This document shows positions 1 through 6,336 of a DNA stretch of 11,476 nt, in pieces. Each line of letters starts with the position of its first letter. Position 1 is the stretch's first letter. Source of the DNA: Bacteroides sp. UBA1317 (GTDB lineage: Bacteria > Bacteroidota > Bacteroidia > Bacteroidales > Bacteroidaceae). Below the pieces are notes generated by a model. It made no database searches. It worked only from the letters and a program-made list of their open reading frames with translations, and was not told where the DNA came from. The stretch covers positions 1 through 11,476 of the forward strand of contig DBTL01000034.1 in NCBI GenBank assembly GCA_002307035.1. Reading direction: 5' to 3'. Position numbers and translations under genes: made by a program.

Positions 1-2326
1 TCAGTTGAATGAGGTAAGCATACATCGCAATGCAGAAGATCCGGCATACACTGTCATTCGGCATGCAATCGCTCGCGCTCCTTATTATAGAAATCAACTG
101 AAGAGCTTTACTGCAGGAACCTATCTCAAAGGTACGGGTAAAGTGAAAGAAATTCCTTTCATCTTCAAATTGTCTAAAGAAGTAAGGAAGACATCAAAAA
201 AATTGCAAGGTAAGTTGTTTGTTCTCGAAGAACAACGTGAGGTCTCTTTTACAGCACCCAATAAATGGGAAAATCAAATAAAAGCTTATTCCAACTCTTT
301 TCCTGATGAAGTTAAGGTTAATCTTGGTTTGACTACTGTTAATATGTATGCACCGGAATTGTTTGGAAAGGTTTCCCCTTTGAGCCCCGGTGCTTTTTCT
401 TATTACCGCTTCAAAATTGAAGGTTGTTATGCCGAAGGAGAATACTTAGTGAACAAGATTCGGGTGATTCCGAAAAAAAATAGTCCTAAGTTGCTTTCGG
501 GCTATTTGTATATTATAGAAGATCTTTGGTGTATTTCTGCTGCCGAATTATCATTAGATGGAGGTGGATTAAAGGCGACTATAAAAGTGACTTGCAAGGA
601 AGTGAAACCTACGGTATTCCTTGCTACTTCTACCAGCATGAATTGTGTTATTGACGTTGTAGGTATTAAAGCGGAAGCTTCTTATCTTGCAGCAGTACAT
701 TATCGAAAGGTTGAGACAAACAAGGAACCGCTTACGCCCCAACAGTTAACTCCCGCAGCCAATGCAAAGGCTACTGCTGCACGTCTTATGCCCAAGAAGC
801 AACGGAAGGTGCTTGAGCAAATAGAACAGATCACTTCGAAAGAAGAACTCTCCACTGCTGACGCTTACAAGCTATCGAAACTGATGACAAAGTCCATTGA
901 ATTTTCTGATACTCTTCGCTCTAAAAAAAAATACGAACGAAGGTCAAGGGCAAGCGAAACCAACACGAAAACGGATTCTCTGGCAGGGCAAAAAGATTCG
1001 TTGTATTGGGATACTGTGAGGAGTGTGCCTTTGCGACCTGAAGAAATGGAAAGCTATGTACGCAAAGAGAAGCTGACAGTCGTGAAAGATTCTCTCACAA
1101 AGAAGAGGGATGGTTCTTCTAGTGTTGCTATTGGCTCATCGGATGGAATTTTAAATACACTAGTCTCTGGCAATACATTCCGCACAAAAGACAAGAATGC
1201 TTGGTTGCGCCTTTATAGTCTTGCTTCTTATATGCCTGAATATAACTTTGTTGATGGACTTTGGGTAGGAGCGAAGCTGACAGCAGGAATAAATCTATCA
1301 AAGAAATCGGCTCTAAGTTTTGCGCCTAGGCTATATTATACCACTTCTCGCAAAAAACTTTTGGGTAGTGGCTCCCTTTCTCTCGAGTATGCACCTCGCA
1401 GAGGAGGAAATTTAACAATAAGTGGAGGCGTACTTTCTGCTGATTATAACGATGAGAATGGAGAGTCACGCTTATTCAATGGTATATCCTCTCTACTTTT
1501 TGCCCGTAATGAAGTGAAGCTATACGAAAAACATTTTTTCTCTTTGGGTAATAACATTGAATTGACCAATGGATTACAATTTTCGACTTCACTTCAATGG
1601 CAGCGCAGAAGAACATTGGACAATACCATTTCCGGTAGTTTGTTTAATCAATCGGCAAAGTCTAATATTCCCGGAAACAGCAAGTTTGTGGCAATGCCGG
1701 AAAATGATCTCTTGAAATCATCTTTTATTTTAGCTTATACTCCTGCGCATTATTACCACATGGTGGAAGGAAAGAAGAAATATGAGGATTCTGCTTTTCC
1801 TACCTTTACGTTGGGCTATGAACGTGCTTTTCCGATGAATGGAAGTAGATATATTTCCTCTTATCACCGTGTTGAATTTTCCGCAAAGCAAACGGTGGAG
1901 TTTGGGATGTTCAATCGTCTGAACTGGTATGCAAATGCCGGAGCTTTCTTTCATGCTAAAGGTTTGCAATTTCCTGATTATAAGCATTTTGCGACGACCA
2001 ATCTTCCGTTCACCGAACGAGGATTTAGTGAAGGGTTTTCACTCCCTGGCAATTACAGTTACTCTACTGCTACTCGTTGGGCGCAAACCAATTTGATGTG
2101 GAGCACTCCCTATTTGCTACTTAAGCACCTACCTTTTCTTCAAAAGAAAGGTTTTGACGAGGCCCTGCATCTGCGTTCGCTTATAGCCTATGATCGTAAA
2201 CCTTATTTTGAAATTGGATATTCTGTTGGATTTCTTGACTTTGCCCGTATAGGTGTTTTTGGCGGGTTTGATTATTTGAAACATCATTCCACAGGAGTTT
2301 CTGCCAGTATATCCTTGCCAAAGTAA
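1..2326 (+). CDS. DUF5686 family outer-membrane protein, 5' end missing
   Basis: This is the C-terminal 774 or so codons of a DUF5686 (carboxypeptidase-regulatory-like plus beta-barrel) protein. The frame is open to the window edge, and the first possible start (TTG at 5) has no promoter or leader before it, so the true start, signal peptide and probable N-terminal carboxypeptidase-like plug domain lie upstream. Numbering from that TTG, residues 10-60 (EDPAYTVIRHAIARAPYYRNQ then TYLKGTGK) and 120-175 (FGKVSPLSPGAFSYY, NKIRVIPKK, GYLYIIEDLW) match the conserved DUF5686 core. Residues 240-385 are a charged, low-conservation linker rich in Lys, Ser and Thr. From about 400 to the end, alternating aromatic/hydrophobic strands with a terminal strand ending in SISLPK suggest an outer-membrane beta-barrel. 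Its substrate is unknown. A terminator follows the stop codon, so it is probably transcribed separately from rex. Family assignment is from recognised motifs; the barrel is inferred. Confidence 0.85.
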   Translation, partial: QLNEVSIHRNAEDPAYTVIRHAIARAPYYRNQLKSFTAGTYLKGTGKVKEIPFIFKLSKEVRKTSKKLQGKLFVLEEQREVSFTAPNKWENQIKAYSNSFPDEVKVNLGLTTVNMYAPELFGKVSPLSPGAFSYYRFKIEGCYAEGEYLVNKIRVIPKKNSPKLLSGYLYIIEDLWCISAAELSLDGGGLKATIKVTCKEVKPTVFLATSTSMNCVIDVVGIKAEASYLAAVHYRKVETNKEPLTPQQLTPAANAKATAARLMPKKQRKVLEQIEQITSKEELSTADAYKLSKLMTKSIEFSDTLRSKKKYERRSRASETNTKTDSLAGQKDSLYWDTVRSVPLRPEEMESYVRKEKLTVVKDSLTKKRDGSSSVAIGSSDGILNTLVSGNTFRTKDKNAWLRLYSLASYMPEYNFVDGLWVGAKLTAGINLSKKSALSFAPRLYYTTSRKKLLGSGSLSLEYAPRRGGNLTISGGVLSADYNDENGESRLFNGISSLLFARNEVKLYEKHFFSLGNNIELTNGLQFSTSLQWQRRRTLDNTISGSLFNQSAKSNIPGNSKFVAMPENDLLKSSFILAYTPAHYYHMVEGKKKYEDSAFPTFTLGYERAFPMNGSRYISSYHRVEFSAKQTVEFGMFNRLNWYANAGAFFHAKGLQFPDYKHFATTNLPFTERGFSEGFSLPGNYSYSTATRWAQTNLMWSTPYLLLKHLPFLQKKGFDEALHLRSLIAYDRKPYFEIGYSVGFLDFARIGVFGGFDYLKHHSTGVSASISLPK

Positions 2327-2336
2327 ACTTTCAGGG

Positions 2337-2379
2337 GCTTAACCTATTTATTTTTATATAGAAATTATGTTAAGCTTTT
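2337..2379 (+). terminator. Probable intrinsic terminator after the DUF5686 gene
   Basis: A perfect 7-bp inverted repeat, GCTTAAC (2337-2343) and GTTAAGC (2369-2375), is followed by TTTT (2376-2379). Inside the 25-base loop a second pairing, CTAT (2344-2347) with ATAG (2358-2361), can stack on the first and leaves a 7-base bulge. It starts 10 bases after the stop codon and lies just before the rex promoter. The stem is AT-rich and the T-run short, so it may be leaky. Confidence 0.55.
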
Positions 2380-2390
2380 GCTCGATAAAA

Positions 2391-2420
2391 TTTGCAATCC
2401 CGAAAAAAGATGTAATTTTG
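2391..2420 (+). promoter_or_regulatory. Promoter of the rex operon (Bacteroides type)
   Basis: TAATTTTG (2413-2420) matches the Bacteroides -7 consensus TAnnTTTG. TTTG at 2391-2394 matches the -33 element with an 18-base gap, one base short of the usual 19-21. Transcription would start near 2426-2428, giving a leader of about 25 bases before the rex ATG at 2452. An 8-bp perfect palindrome, TAACGTTA (2429-2436), sits right at the predicted start of the transcript and could be an operator, although it does not resemble known Rex operators. Confidence 0.65.
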
Positions 2421-2451
2421 TCCTTCACTAACGTTAAAGCAATAAGTTTCT

Positions 2452-3105
2452 ATGAGCAATCAAATACATCACAAAGATATCGCAAAAGTGCCGGAACCTA
2501 CATTACGCAGGCTTCCGTGGTATCTTTCTAATGTCAAATTGCTAAAGCAGAAAGGAGAACAATATGTTTCCTCCACTCAAATTTCTAAGGAGATCAACAT
2601 TGATGCGTCTCAGATAGCTAAGGACCTTTCTTATGTTAATATTACAGGCCGTACACGTGTGGGCTATGAAGTAGATGTTCTGATAGAGGTTCTCGAAGAT
2701 TTTCTTGGCTTTACCAATATGCACAAAGCTTTTCTTTTTGGCGTTGGCAGCCTAGGTGGTGCTTTGTTGCGCGACTCGGGCTTGACTCATTTTGGGCTGA
2801 AGATAGTTGCAGCATTCGATGTCAATCCAGATATTGTAGGAACAAGTATTAATGGAATTCCTATTTTTCATTCGAATGATTTTACGAAGAAAATGAGAGA
2901 ATATGAAGTTAATATTGGTGTTCTTACCGTACCTATTGAAATTGCTCAGCAAATAACCGATACGATGGTGGGCGGAGGCATCAAAGCTGTATGGAATTTT
3001 ACTCCTTTTCGTATACGTGTACCGGAAGATATTGTCGTGCAAAACACTTCTCTATATGCCCATTTGGCAGTCATGTTCAATCGTTTAAATTTTAATGAGC
3101 GCTAA
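2452..3105 (+). CDS. rex: Redox-sensing transcriptional repressor Rex
   Basis: Rex is a homodimeric cytoplasmic repressor that binds DNA when the NADH/NAD+ ratio is low and lets go when NADH binds; in anaerobes it controls fermentation and NADH-reoxidation genes. The 217-residue length is normal for the family. Residues about 14-70 form the winged helix-turn-helix: PEPTLRRLPWYL, then VSSTQISKEINI and the recognition helix DASQIAKDLSY. The Rossmann domain begins near residue 92 with the nucleotide-binding loop G97-V-G99-S-L-G102, followed by AAFDVNPDIVG, whose Asp123 is placed to bind the adenosine ribose. The C-terminal NTSLYAHLAVMFNRL helix is the domain-swapped tail typical of Rex. The ATG at 2452 lies about 25 bases downstream of the promoter. 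The stop overlaps the next ATG (TAATG), so the downstream hydrolase is probably translationally coupled. Rex often regulates its own gene, but no clear Rex operator is visible here. Confidence 0.95.
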   Translation: MSNQIHHKDIAKVPEPTLRRLPWYLSNVKLLKQKGEQYVSSTQISKEINIDASQIAKDLSYVNITGRTRVGYEVDVLIEVLEDFLGFTNMHKAFLFGVGSLGGALLRDSGLTHFGLKIVAAFDVNPDIVGTSINGIPIFHSNDFTKKMREYEVNIGVLTVPIEIAQQITDTMVGGGIKAVWNFTPFRIRVPEDIVVQNTSLYAHLAVMFNRLNFNER

Positions 3106-3719
3106 TGAAGATTATAGCTATAGGGATGAATTACGCTCAGCATAATAAAGAGCTGGGGCATACATCTGTCAACGAAGAGCCGGTTATCTTTATGAAGCCT
3201 GATTCAGCTATACTTAAAGACTGTAAACCCTTTTTCATACCAGATTTTTCTGAAGAGATACATTACGAAACTGAAATAGTGGTTCGTATCAATCGTTTGG
3301 GCAAGAACATTGCCCCTCGCTTTGCTCCTCGCTATTATGACGCCGTCACAGTAGGCATTGATTTCACTGCCCGTGATTTGCAGCGTAAGTTTCGTGAAGC
3401 AGGACATCCTTGGGAACTCTGCAAGGGTTTTGATGATTCTGCTGCCATCGGGAAATTTGTGCCTGTCGACCGGTTTGCTGATGTGCAGCAACTACATTTT
3501 CATCTGAATATTGATGATAAAACTGTTCAGCAAGGTTTTACTGCGGATATGCTCTTTCGGATAGATGATATTATCGCTTATGTCAGTCGTTTTGTTACAC
3601 TGAAAATAGGTGATTTGTTATTTACAGGTACACCCTCCGGAGTAGGCCCGGTTAGCGTTGGCCAGCATTTGCAAGGTTATCTGGAAGAGGAAAAACTGCT
3701 TGATTTTTATATTCGTTGA
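3105..3719 (+). CDS. FAH-family hydrolase, FAHD1-like (acylpyruvate hydrolase / oxaloacetate decarboxylase type)
   Basis: This is a single-domain fumarylacetoacetate hydrolase-fold enzyme of 204 residues, the size of the short FAHD1/YcgM class rather than the full FAH enzyme. Characterised relatives hydrolyse acylpyruvates and/or decarboxylate oxaloacetate using a divalent metal. The metal ligands expected from the family are present: Glu55 and Glu57 in HYETE, and Asp86 in GIDFTARD. Other signatures are the N-terminal NYAQHNKELGH and FMKPDSAI, the lid motif GHPWELCKGFDDSAAIGKFV (residues 100-119), and the C-terminal FTGTPSGVGPV. The ATG shares its A with the rex stop codon, so translation is very likely coupled to rex. 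ispF follows after 68 bases. Exact substrate cannot be read from sequence; fumarylpyruvate hydrolase or a 2-hydroxyhepta-diene-dioate isomerase are alternatives. A role in oxaloacetate handling under redox control is inference from the rex linkage. Confidence 0.88.
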   Translation: MKIIAIGMNYAQHNKELGHTSVNEEPVIFMKPDSAILKDCKPFFIPDFSEEIHYETEIVVRINRLGKNIAPRFAPRYYDAVTVGIDFTARDLQRKFREAGHPWELCKGFDDSAAIGKFVPVDRFADVQQLHFHLNIDDKTVQQGFTADMLFRIDDIIAYVSRFVTLKIGDLLFTGTPSGVGPVSVGQHLQGYLEEEKLLDFYIR

Positions 3720-3726
3720 AAGCCTT

Positions 3727-3759
3727 CTTGGGCGATATCTCCTTGCCGAGTTAGTTTAG
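3727..3759 (+). promoter_or_regulatory. Weak candidate promoter for ispF
   Basis: TAGTTTAG (3752-3759) matches the -7 consensus TAnnTTTG at all but one fixed position. CTTG (3727-3730) sits 21 bases before it as an imperfect -33. The ispF ATG is 28 bases downstream, a usual leader length. ispF may instead be read through from rex, since no terminator is visible in the 68-base gap. Confidence 0.25.
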
Positions 3760-3787
3760 GTAATATGTTAAAGAAAAAACTAAATCA

Positions 3788-4264
3788 ATGAAAATAAGAG
3801 TAGGATTTGGATTCGATGTTCATCAATTGGTCGAAAATCGCGAATTATGGATAGGGGGTATCCGTCTTGAACACGAGAAAGGCTTACTTGGCCATTCTGA
3901 TGCTGATGTGTTGGTACATGCCATTTGTGATGCTTTGTTAGGAGCAGCCAATCTGCGCGACATTGGCTATCATTTTCCCGATACTGCCGGTGAGTTTAAG
4001 AATATAGACAGTAAAATACTTCTGAGTAAAACAGTAGAACTTCTTCGTAGTAAGGGATATCAGATCGGCAATATTGATGCAACCGTTTGTGCTGAACGTC
4101 CTAAGTTGAAAGCTCACATTCCTGCCATGCAAGAGACTCTTGCAGACGTAATGGGCATTGATGTTGATGATATTTCTATCAAAGCCACTACCACAGAGAA
4201 ACTCGGATTTACCGGGCGTGAAGAAGGAATCTCCGCTTATGCTACGGCGCTGATCACAAAATAA
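3788..4264 (+). CDS. ispF: 2-C-methyl-D-erythritol 2,4-cyclodiphosphate synthase
   Basis: IspF cyclises CDP-methylerythritol 2-phosphate to methylerythritol cyclodiphosphate with release of CMP, the fifth step of the non-mevalonate isoprenoid pathway; the active enzyme is a cytoplasmic trimer with sites between subunits. At 158 residues it is full length. The start has the signature RVGFGFDVH with zinc ligands Asp10 and His12. The third ligand, His44, follows GLLGHSDADVLVHAICDALLGAA. Asp58 (LRDIG) and the FPDT loop are also conserved. The substrate-binding segment ATTTEKLGFTGREEG is intact near the C-terminus, and EGISAYATALI closes the chain. It ends the rex-FAHD1-ispF block and meets the phosphate transporter gene tail to tail across a bidirectional terminator. 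Nothing looks altered. Confidence 0.97.
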   Translation: MKIRVGFGFDVHQLVENRELWIGGIRLEHEKGLLGHSDADVLVHAICDALLGAANLRDIGYHFPDTAGEFKNIDSKILLSKTVELLRSKGYQIGNIDATVCAERPKLKAHIPAMQETLADVMGIDVDDISIKATTTEKLGFTGREEGISAYATALITK

Positions 4265-4309
4265 TATAAGCAGGTTTATACCTGCTACTTTCATAGCAGC
4301 AGGTCTTTT
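4258..4309. terminator. Bidirectional terminator with three alternating arms between ispF and the PiT gene
   Basis: Three copies of the same 7-mer occur: AGCAGGT (4269-4275), its complement ACCTGCT (4280-4286) and AGCAGGT again (4298-4304). On the + strand the middle and right arms pair around an 11-base loop and are followed by CTTTTATTTATTT, which terminates ispF transcription. On the - strand the middle and left arms pair around a 4-base loop and are followed by TATATTATTTT, which terminates the phosphate-transport operon. The middle arm is shared, so the two hairpins exclude each other in one RNA molecule. The convergent gene ends (4264 and 4312) fit this role. Confidence 0.8.
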
Positions 4310-4311
4310 AT

Positions 4312-5316
4312 TTATTTAATGCCAATAAAGTCGACGATTAAATAGATAATACTGGCAAGTAGTGCACTGACTGGTATTGTAAGCACCCATGCCCACATTA
4401 AGTTTATAGTAACTCCCCAACGAACGGCAGATAATCTTTTGACTGCTCCTACTCCCATGATAGAGCCTGTGATGGTGTGTGTAGTACTTACAGGAATCTT
4501 AAGAATCTCAGTGATGAAAAGGGTAAGGGCACCTGCTGTCTCAGCACATACGCCCTCCAAGGCGGTAACCTTTGTTATTTTACTTCCCATCGTTTTAACA
4601 ATACGCCATCCACCACTCATAGTACCTAAGCCTATAGCTGCAAAACAAGATAGAGGAACCCAATCGGGCATTGATTCAACTGAATCAATAGCACCGTAGG
4701 AAATCATAGCTGTGGCAATAATACCCATTACTTTTTGAGAATCATTTAACCCATGTCCCAAACTAAATAACCCGGAAGATATCAGCTGAAGCTTTCTAAA
4801 TGAATTCTCAGCAGTTCGGGCATTCACTCCCTTAAATATCCACAACACTCCAATTGTAATCATTGCCGAGATGATCATGCCAATGAGTGGAGCCAAAATG
4901 ATAAATAGGGCGATTTTTATAATCACAGCAGTATGGATTGCTTGGAAACCTGAGGCGCAAATTGCTGCTCCTGCAAATCCACCAATCAAAGTATGTGAGG
5001 ACGAAGAAGGAATTCCCGACCACCATGTTGCAAGGTTCCAGCTAATAGCGGCTATCAGGCCCGAGAGAATAATAGGAAGTGTAATGTATTCCTTCAAAAC
5101 TGTTTTAGACACAGTGTCGGCAATGCCAAACTCGCCAAAAATATATTTGGCAACGAAGAATGCGATGAAATTAAATGCTGCAGCCCACAGAACGGCTTGA
5201 AAAGGAGTTAGAACACGGGTTGTTACGACCGTTGCAATAGAATTGGCTGCATCATGAAAACCGTTGATAAAGTCGAAGATGAGTCCTAATGCAATAACAA
5301 TAATCAATAATATCAT
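4312..5316 (-). CDS. PiT-family inorganic phosphate transporter
   Basis: This is an inner-membrane permease that takes up inorganic phosphate (usually as a metal-phosphate complex) driven by an ion gradient. The 334 residues make it a short, typical bacterial/archaeal-type PiT. Both family repeat signatures are present: FDFINGFHDAANSIATVVTT (15-34) near the N-terminus, with Asp15, Asn18, Asp22 and Asn25, and the second copy FSLGHGLNDSQKVMG (184-198), with Asn191 and Asp192. Serine/threonine loops GIPSSSSHTLIGG (101-113) and IPVSTTHTITGSIMG (274-288) are the paired conserved motifs after each repeat. About ten hydrophobic membrane spans fill the rest. It is preceded by the DUF47 gene with a 13-base gap, a classic pit accessory pairing, and both are probably transcribed from one promoter near 6004. 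Substrate could in principle be sulfate, as in a few relatives, but the DUF47 partner favours phosphate. Confidence 0.92.
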   Translation of the reverse strand: MILLIIVIALGLIFDFINGFHDAANSIATVVTTRVLTPFQAVLWAAAFNFIAFFVAKYIFGEFGIADTVSKTVLKEYITLPIILSGLIAAISWNLATWWSGIPSSSSHTLIGGFAGAAICASGFQAIHTAVIIKIALFIILAPLIGMIISAMITIGVLWIFKGVNARTAENSFRKLQLISSGLFSLGHGLNDSQKVMGIIATAMISYGAIDSVESMPDWVPLSCFAAIGLGTMSGGWRIVKTMGSKITKVTALEGVCAETAGALTLFITEILKIPVSTTHTITGSIMGVGAVKRLSAVRWGVTINLMWAWVLTIPVSALLASIIYLIVDFIGIK

Positions 5317-5329
5317 ATAACTCTATTTA

Positions 5330-5980
5330 CTAAGCGTATTTTACGAGGATAGTAGTGATCACCTTTCCTGTGCTATTAATCTTATTTACTGCTTTCTCAA
5401 GCTCCTGAATAATTTCTTTGAGTTTGATCAGTTCAACAGAGCTTTTCTCTTCTTTAAAAAGAGACATAATAGCTTCTTCGTAAACGGCATCAGCTTCTTC
5501 TTCCAACCTTTTTATTTCTTTGCAATGAGCACGAAGGCGAAGGTCGGTTTTCTTCATATTAGATAACTCGTTTGCTGCACTTAAAATTTCATCGCTACCT
5601 TTTTTAATAATCTCAACTAGTGAAGCAGCGTGTGTAGGAAAAGAGAGGGGCTGGTAAAGAAGCACTTTCTGTGCAGAACGGTTGATTACATCAATAACAT
5701 CATCCATAACATCTGCAAGAGCATGGACGTCTTCTCTGTCAAAAGGAGTAATGAATGTGTTATTTAACTCGTGGATAATACTTCCGGTAACGATATCGCC
5801 TTTCACTTCTTCAGCTTTAATCAACCGGCATAATTCATCTCTGTGTTCTTTATCCTCACAAGAGAAAAGCTCTTGAAGATAGATGGATGACTGAGCCAGA
5901 ATTGAAGCCGTTTCTGCCAGCATTGGAAGAAACTTAACATCTTTTGGAGCAAACATGCTCAATAAAGTATTGATTTTCAT
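5330..5980 (-). CDS. DUF47 / PhoU-like phosphate transport accessory protein
   Basis: This is a cytoplasmic all-helical PhoU-like protein of the DUF47 family, usually encoded with PiT permeases and thought to modulate them. The 216-residue length is typical. The two PhoU-type metal-cluster motifs are visible: E58-V-K-G-D62 followed by LNNTFITPFDREDVHAL (72-88) and MDDVIDVIN (92-100), then the second half AHCKEIKRLEEEADAVYEEAI (151-171) with Glu160 and Asp164. No signal peptide or membrane segment is apparent. The ATG lies 24 bases from a TATCTTTG promoter element on the same strand, and the gene ends 13 bases before the PiT start. The pairing and order (accessory first) suggest co-expression in a fixed ratio. 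Its exact action (gating, sensing or stability) is not settled for the family. Confidence 0.92.
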   Translation of the reverse strand: MKINTLLSMFAPKDVKFLPMLAETASILAQSSIYLQELFSCEDKEHRDELCRLIKAEEVKGDIVTGSIIHELNNTFITPFDREDVHALADVMDDVIDVINRSAQKVLLYQPLSFPTHAASLVEIIKKGSDEILSAANELSNMKKTDLRLRAHCKEIKRLEEEADAVYEEAIMSLFKEEKSSVELIKLKEIIQELEKAVNKINSTGKVITTILVKYA

Positions 5981-6003
5981 CAGTTCTATTGTTGTTTTAG
6001 TTG

Positions 6004-6011
6004 CAAAGATA
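6004..6011 (-). promoter_or_regulatory. -7 promoter element of the DUF47-PiT operon
   Basis: Read on the - strand, this is TATCTTTG followed by CA, a full match to TAnnTTTG. A transcript starting 5-8 bases downstream would have a leader of about 16-19 bases before the DUF47 ATG at 5980. I see no good TTTG -33 element at the expected distance, so the assignment rests on the -7 box and position. Confidence 0.5.
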
Positions 6012-6055
6012 TTGTTTTTCGATTTATTAATGTGTAAGATTTCCTAGATTGTTGT

Positions 6056-6070
6056 CCAATAATTTATTGG
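6056..6070. repeat. 15-base palindrome upstream of the phosphate-transport promoter
   Basis: CCAATAA (6056-6062) and TTATTGG (6064-6070) are perfect inverted repeats around one central T. The centre lies about 52 bases upstream of the -7 element at 6004-6011, a position used by activators. No T-run follows on either strand, so it is not a terminator. An operator role is inference only. Confidence 0.35.
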
Positions 6071-6117
6071 GGTTGACGGTTTGTGCTTCTTTAGGAGCGT
6101 TATTTGTGGAATATAAG

Positions 6118-6155
6118 AAAAAAATAGCCTCCTAAATAATTAATTTAAGAGGCTA
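6118..6155 (-). terminator. Intrinsic terminator of tRNA-Lys
   Basis: TAGCCTC (6125-6131) and GAGGCTA (6149-6155) form a perfect 7-bp stem, extended inward past one C-A mismatch by TAAAT/ATTTA, with a 5-base loop. On the - strand the stem is followed by seven Ts (complement of 6118-6124). It lies 25 bases beyond the encoded CCA end of the tRNA, which gives the tRNA transcript its own end and separates it from the phosphate operon. Confidence 0.8.
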
Positions 6156-6180
6156 CAAATAGTGAACTTTCGTTCTTTTT

Positions 6181-6256
6181 TGGTGATCCGCCTGGGGCTC
6201 GAACCCAGGACCCCAACATTAAAAGTGTTGTGCTCTACCTGCTGAGCTAGCGAATC
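6181..6256 (-). tRNA. tRNA-Lys (anticodon TTT)
   Basis: This 76-base gene on the - strand folds into a complete cloverleaf. The acceptor stem is GATTCGC with GCGGATC (one T-G wobble), the D arm is GCTC-AGCAGGTA-GAGC, the anticodon stem is CAACA with TGTTG, and the 7-base loop is CTTTTAA, with anticodon TTT at 6223-6221. The variable loop is GGGTC, the T arm is CTGGG-TTCGAGC-CCCAG, the discriminator is A, and CCA is encoded (6183-6181). It decodes AAA and, by wobble, AAG. It has its own promoter upstream (6283-6313) and a terminator downstream, standing alone rather than in a tRNA cluster. Confidence 0.97.
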
Positions 6257-6282
6257 GATCCTTTATTGCTGTTAAGCGGGTG

Positions 6283-6313
6283 CAAAGATAAAGGTATTTC
6301 TTTAAAATGCAAG
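6283..6313 (-). promoter_or_regulatory. Promoter of tRNA-Lys
   Basis: Read on the - strand, TATCTTTG (6290-6283) matches the -7 consensus exactly, and CTTG (6313-6310) is a near match to TTTG at the -33 position with a 19-base gap. The tRNA 5' end at 6256 is 27 bases from the box, leaving a short 5' leader for RNase P. The promoter lies only 23 bases past the end of the AI-2E transporter gene, so readthrough from tdk may also add to tRNA expression. Confidence 0.6.
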
Positions 6314-6336
6314 AAACATGCACGAAAAACTTTCAT

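Noticed and set aside
2429..2436. TAACGTTA as a Rex operator
   Set aside because: It does not match known Rex sites (TTGTGAA- or TTGTTAA-type half sites with a spacer); kept only as an unknown palindrome.
4439..5200. Open frames on + opposite the PiT gene
   Set aside because: Antisense shadows of a clear transporter, with no independent start signals.
6181..6256. tRNA-Lys as an integration (att) site
   Set aside because: No repeated copy of the tRNA 3' end and no integrase or foreign genes are seen in the window.
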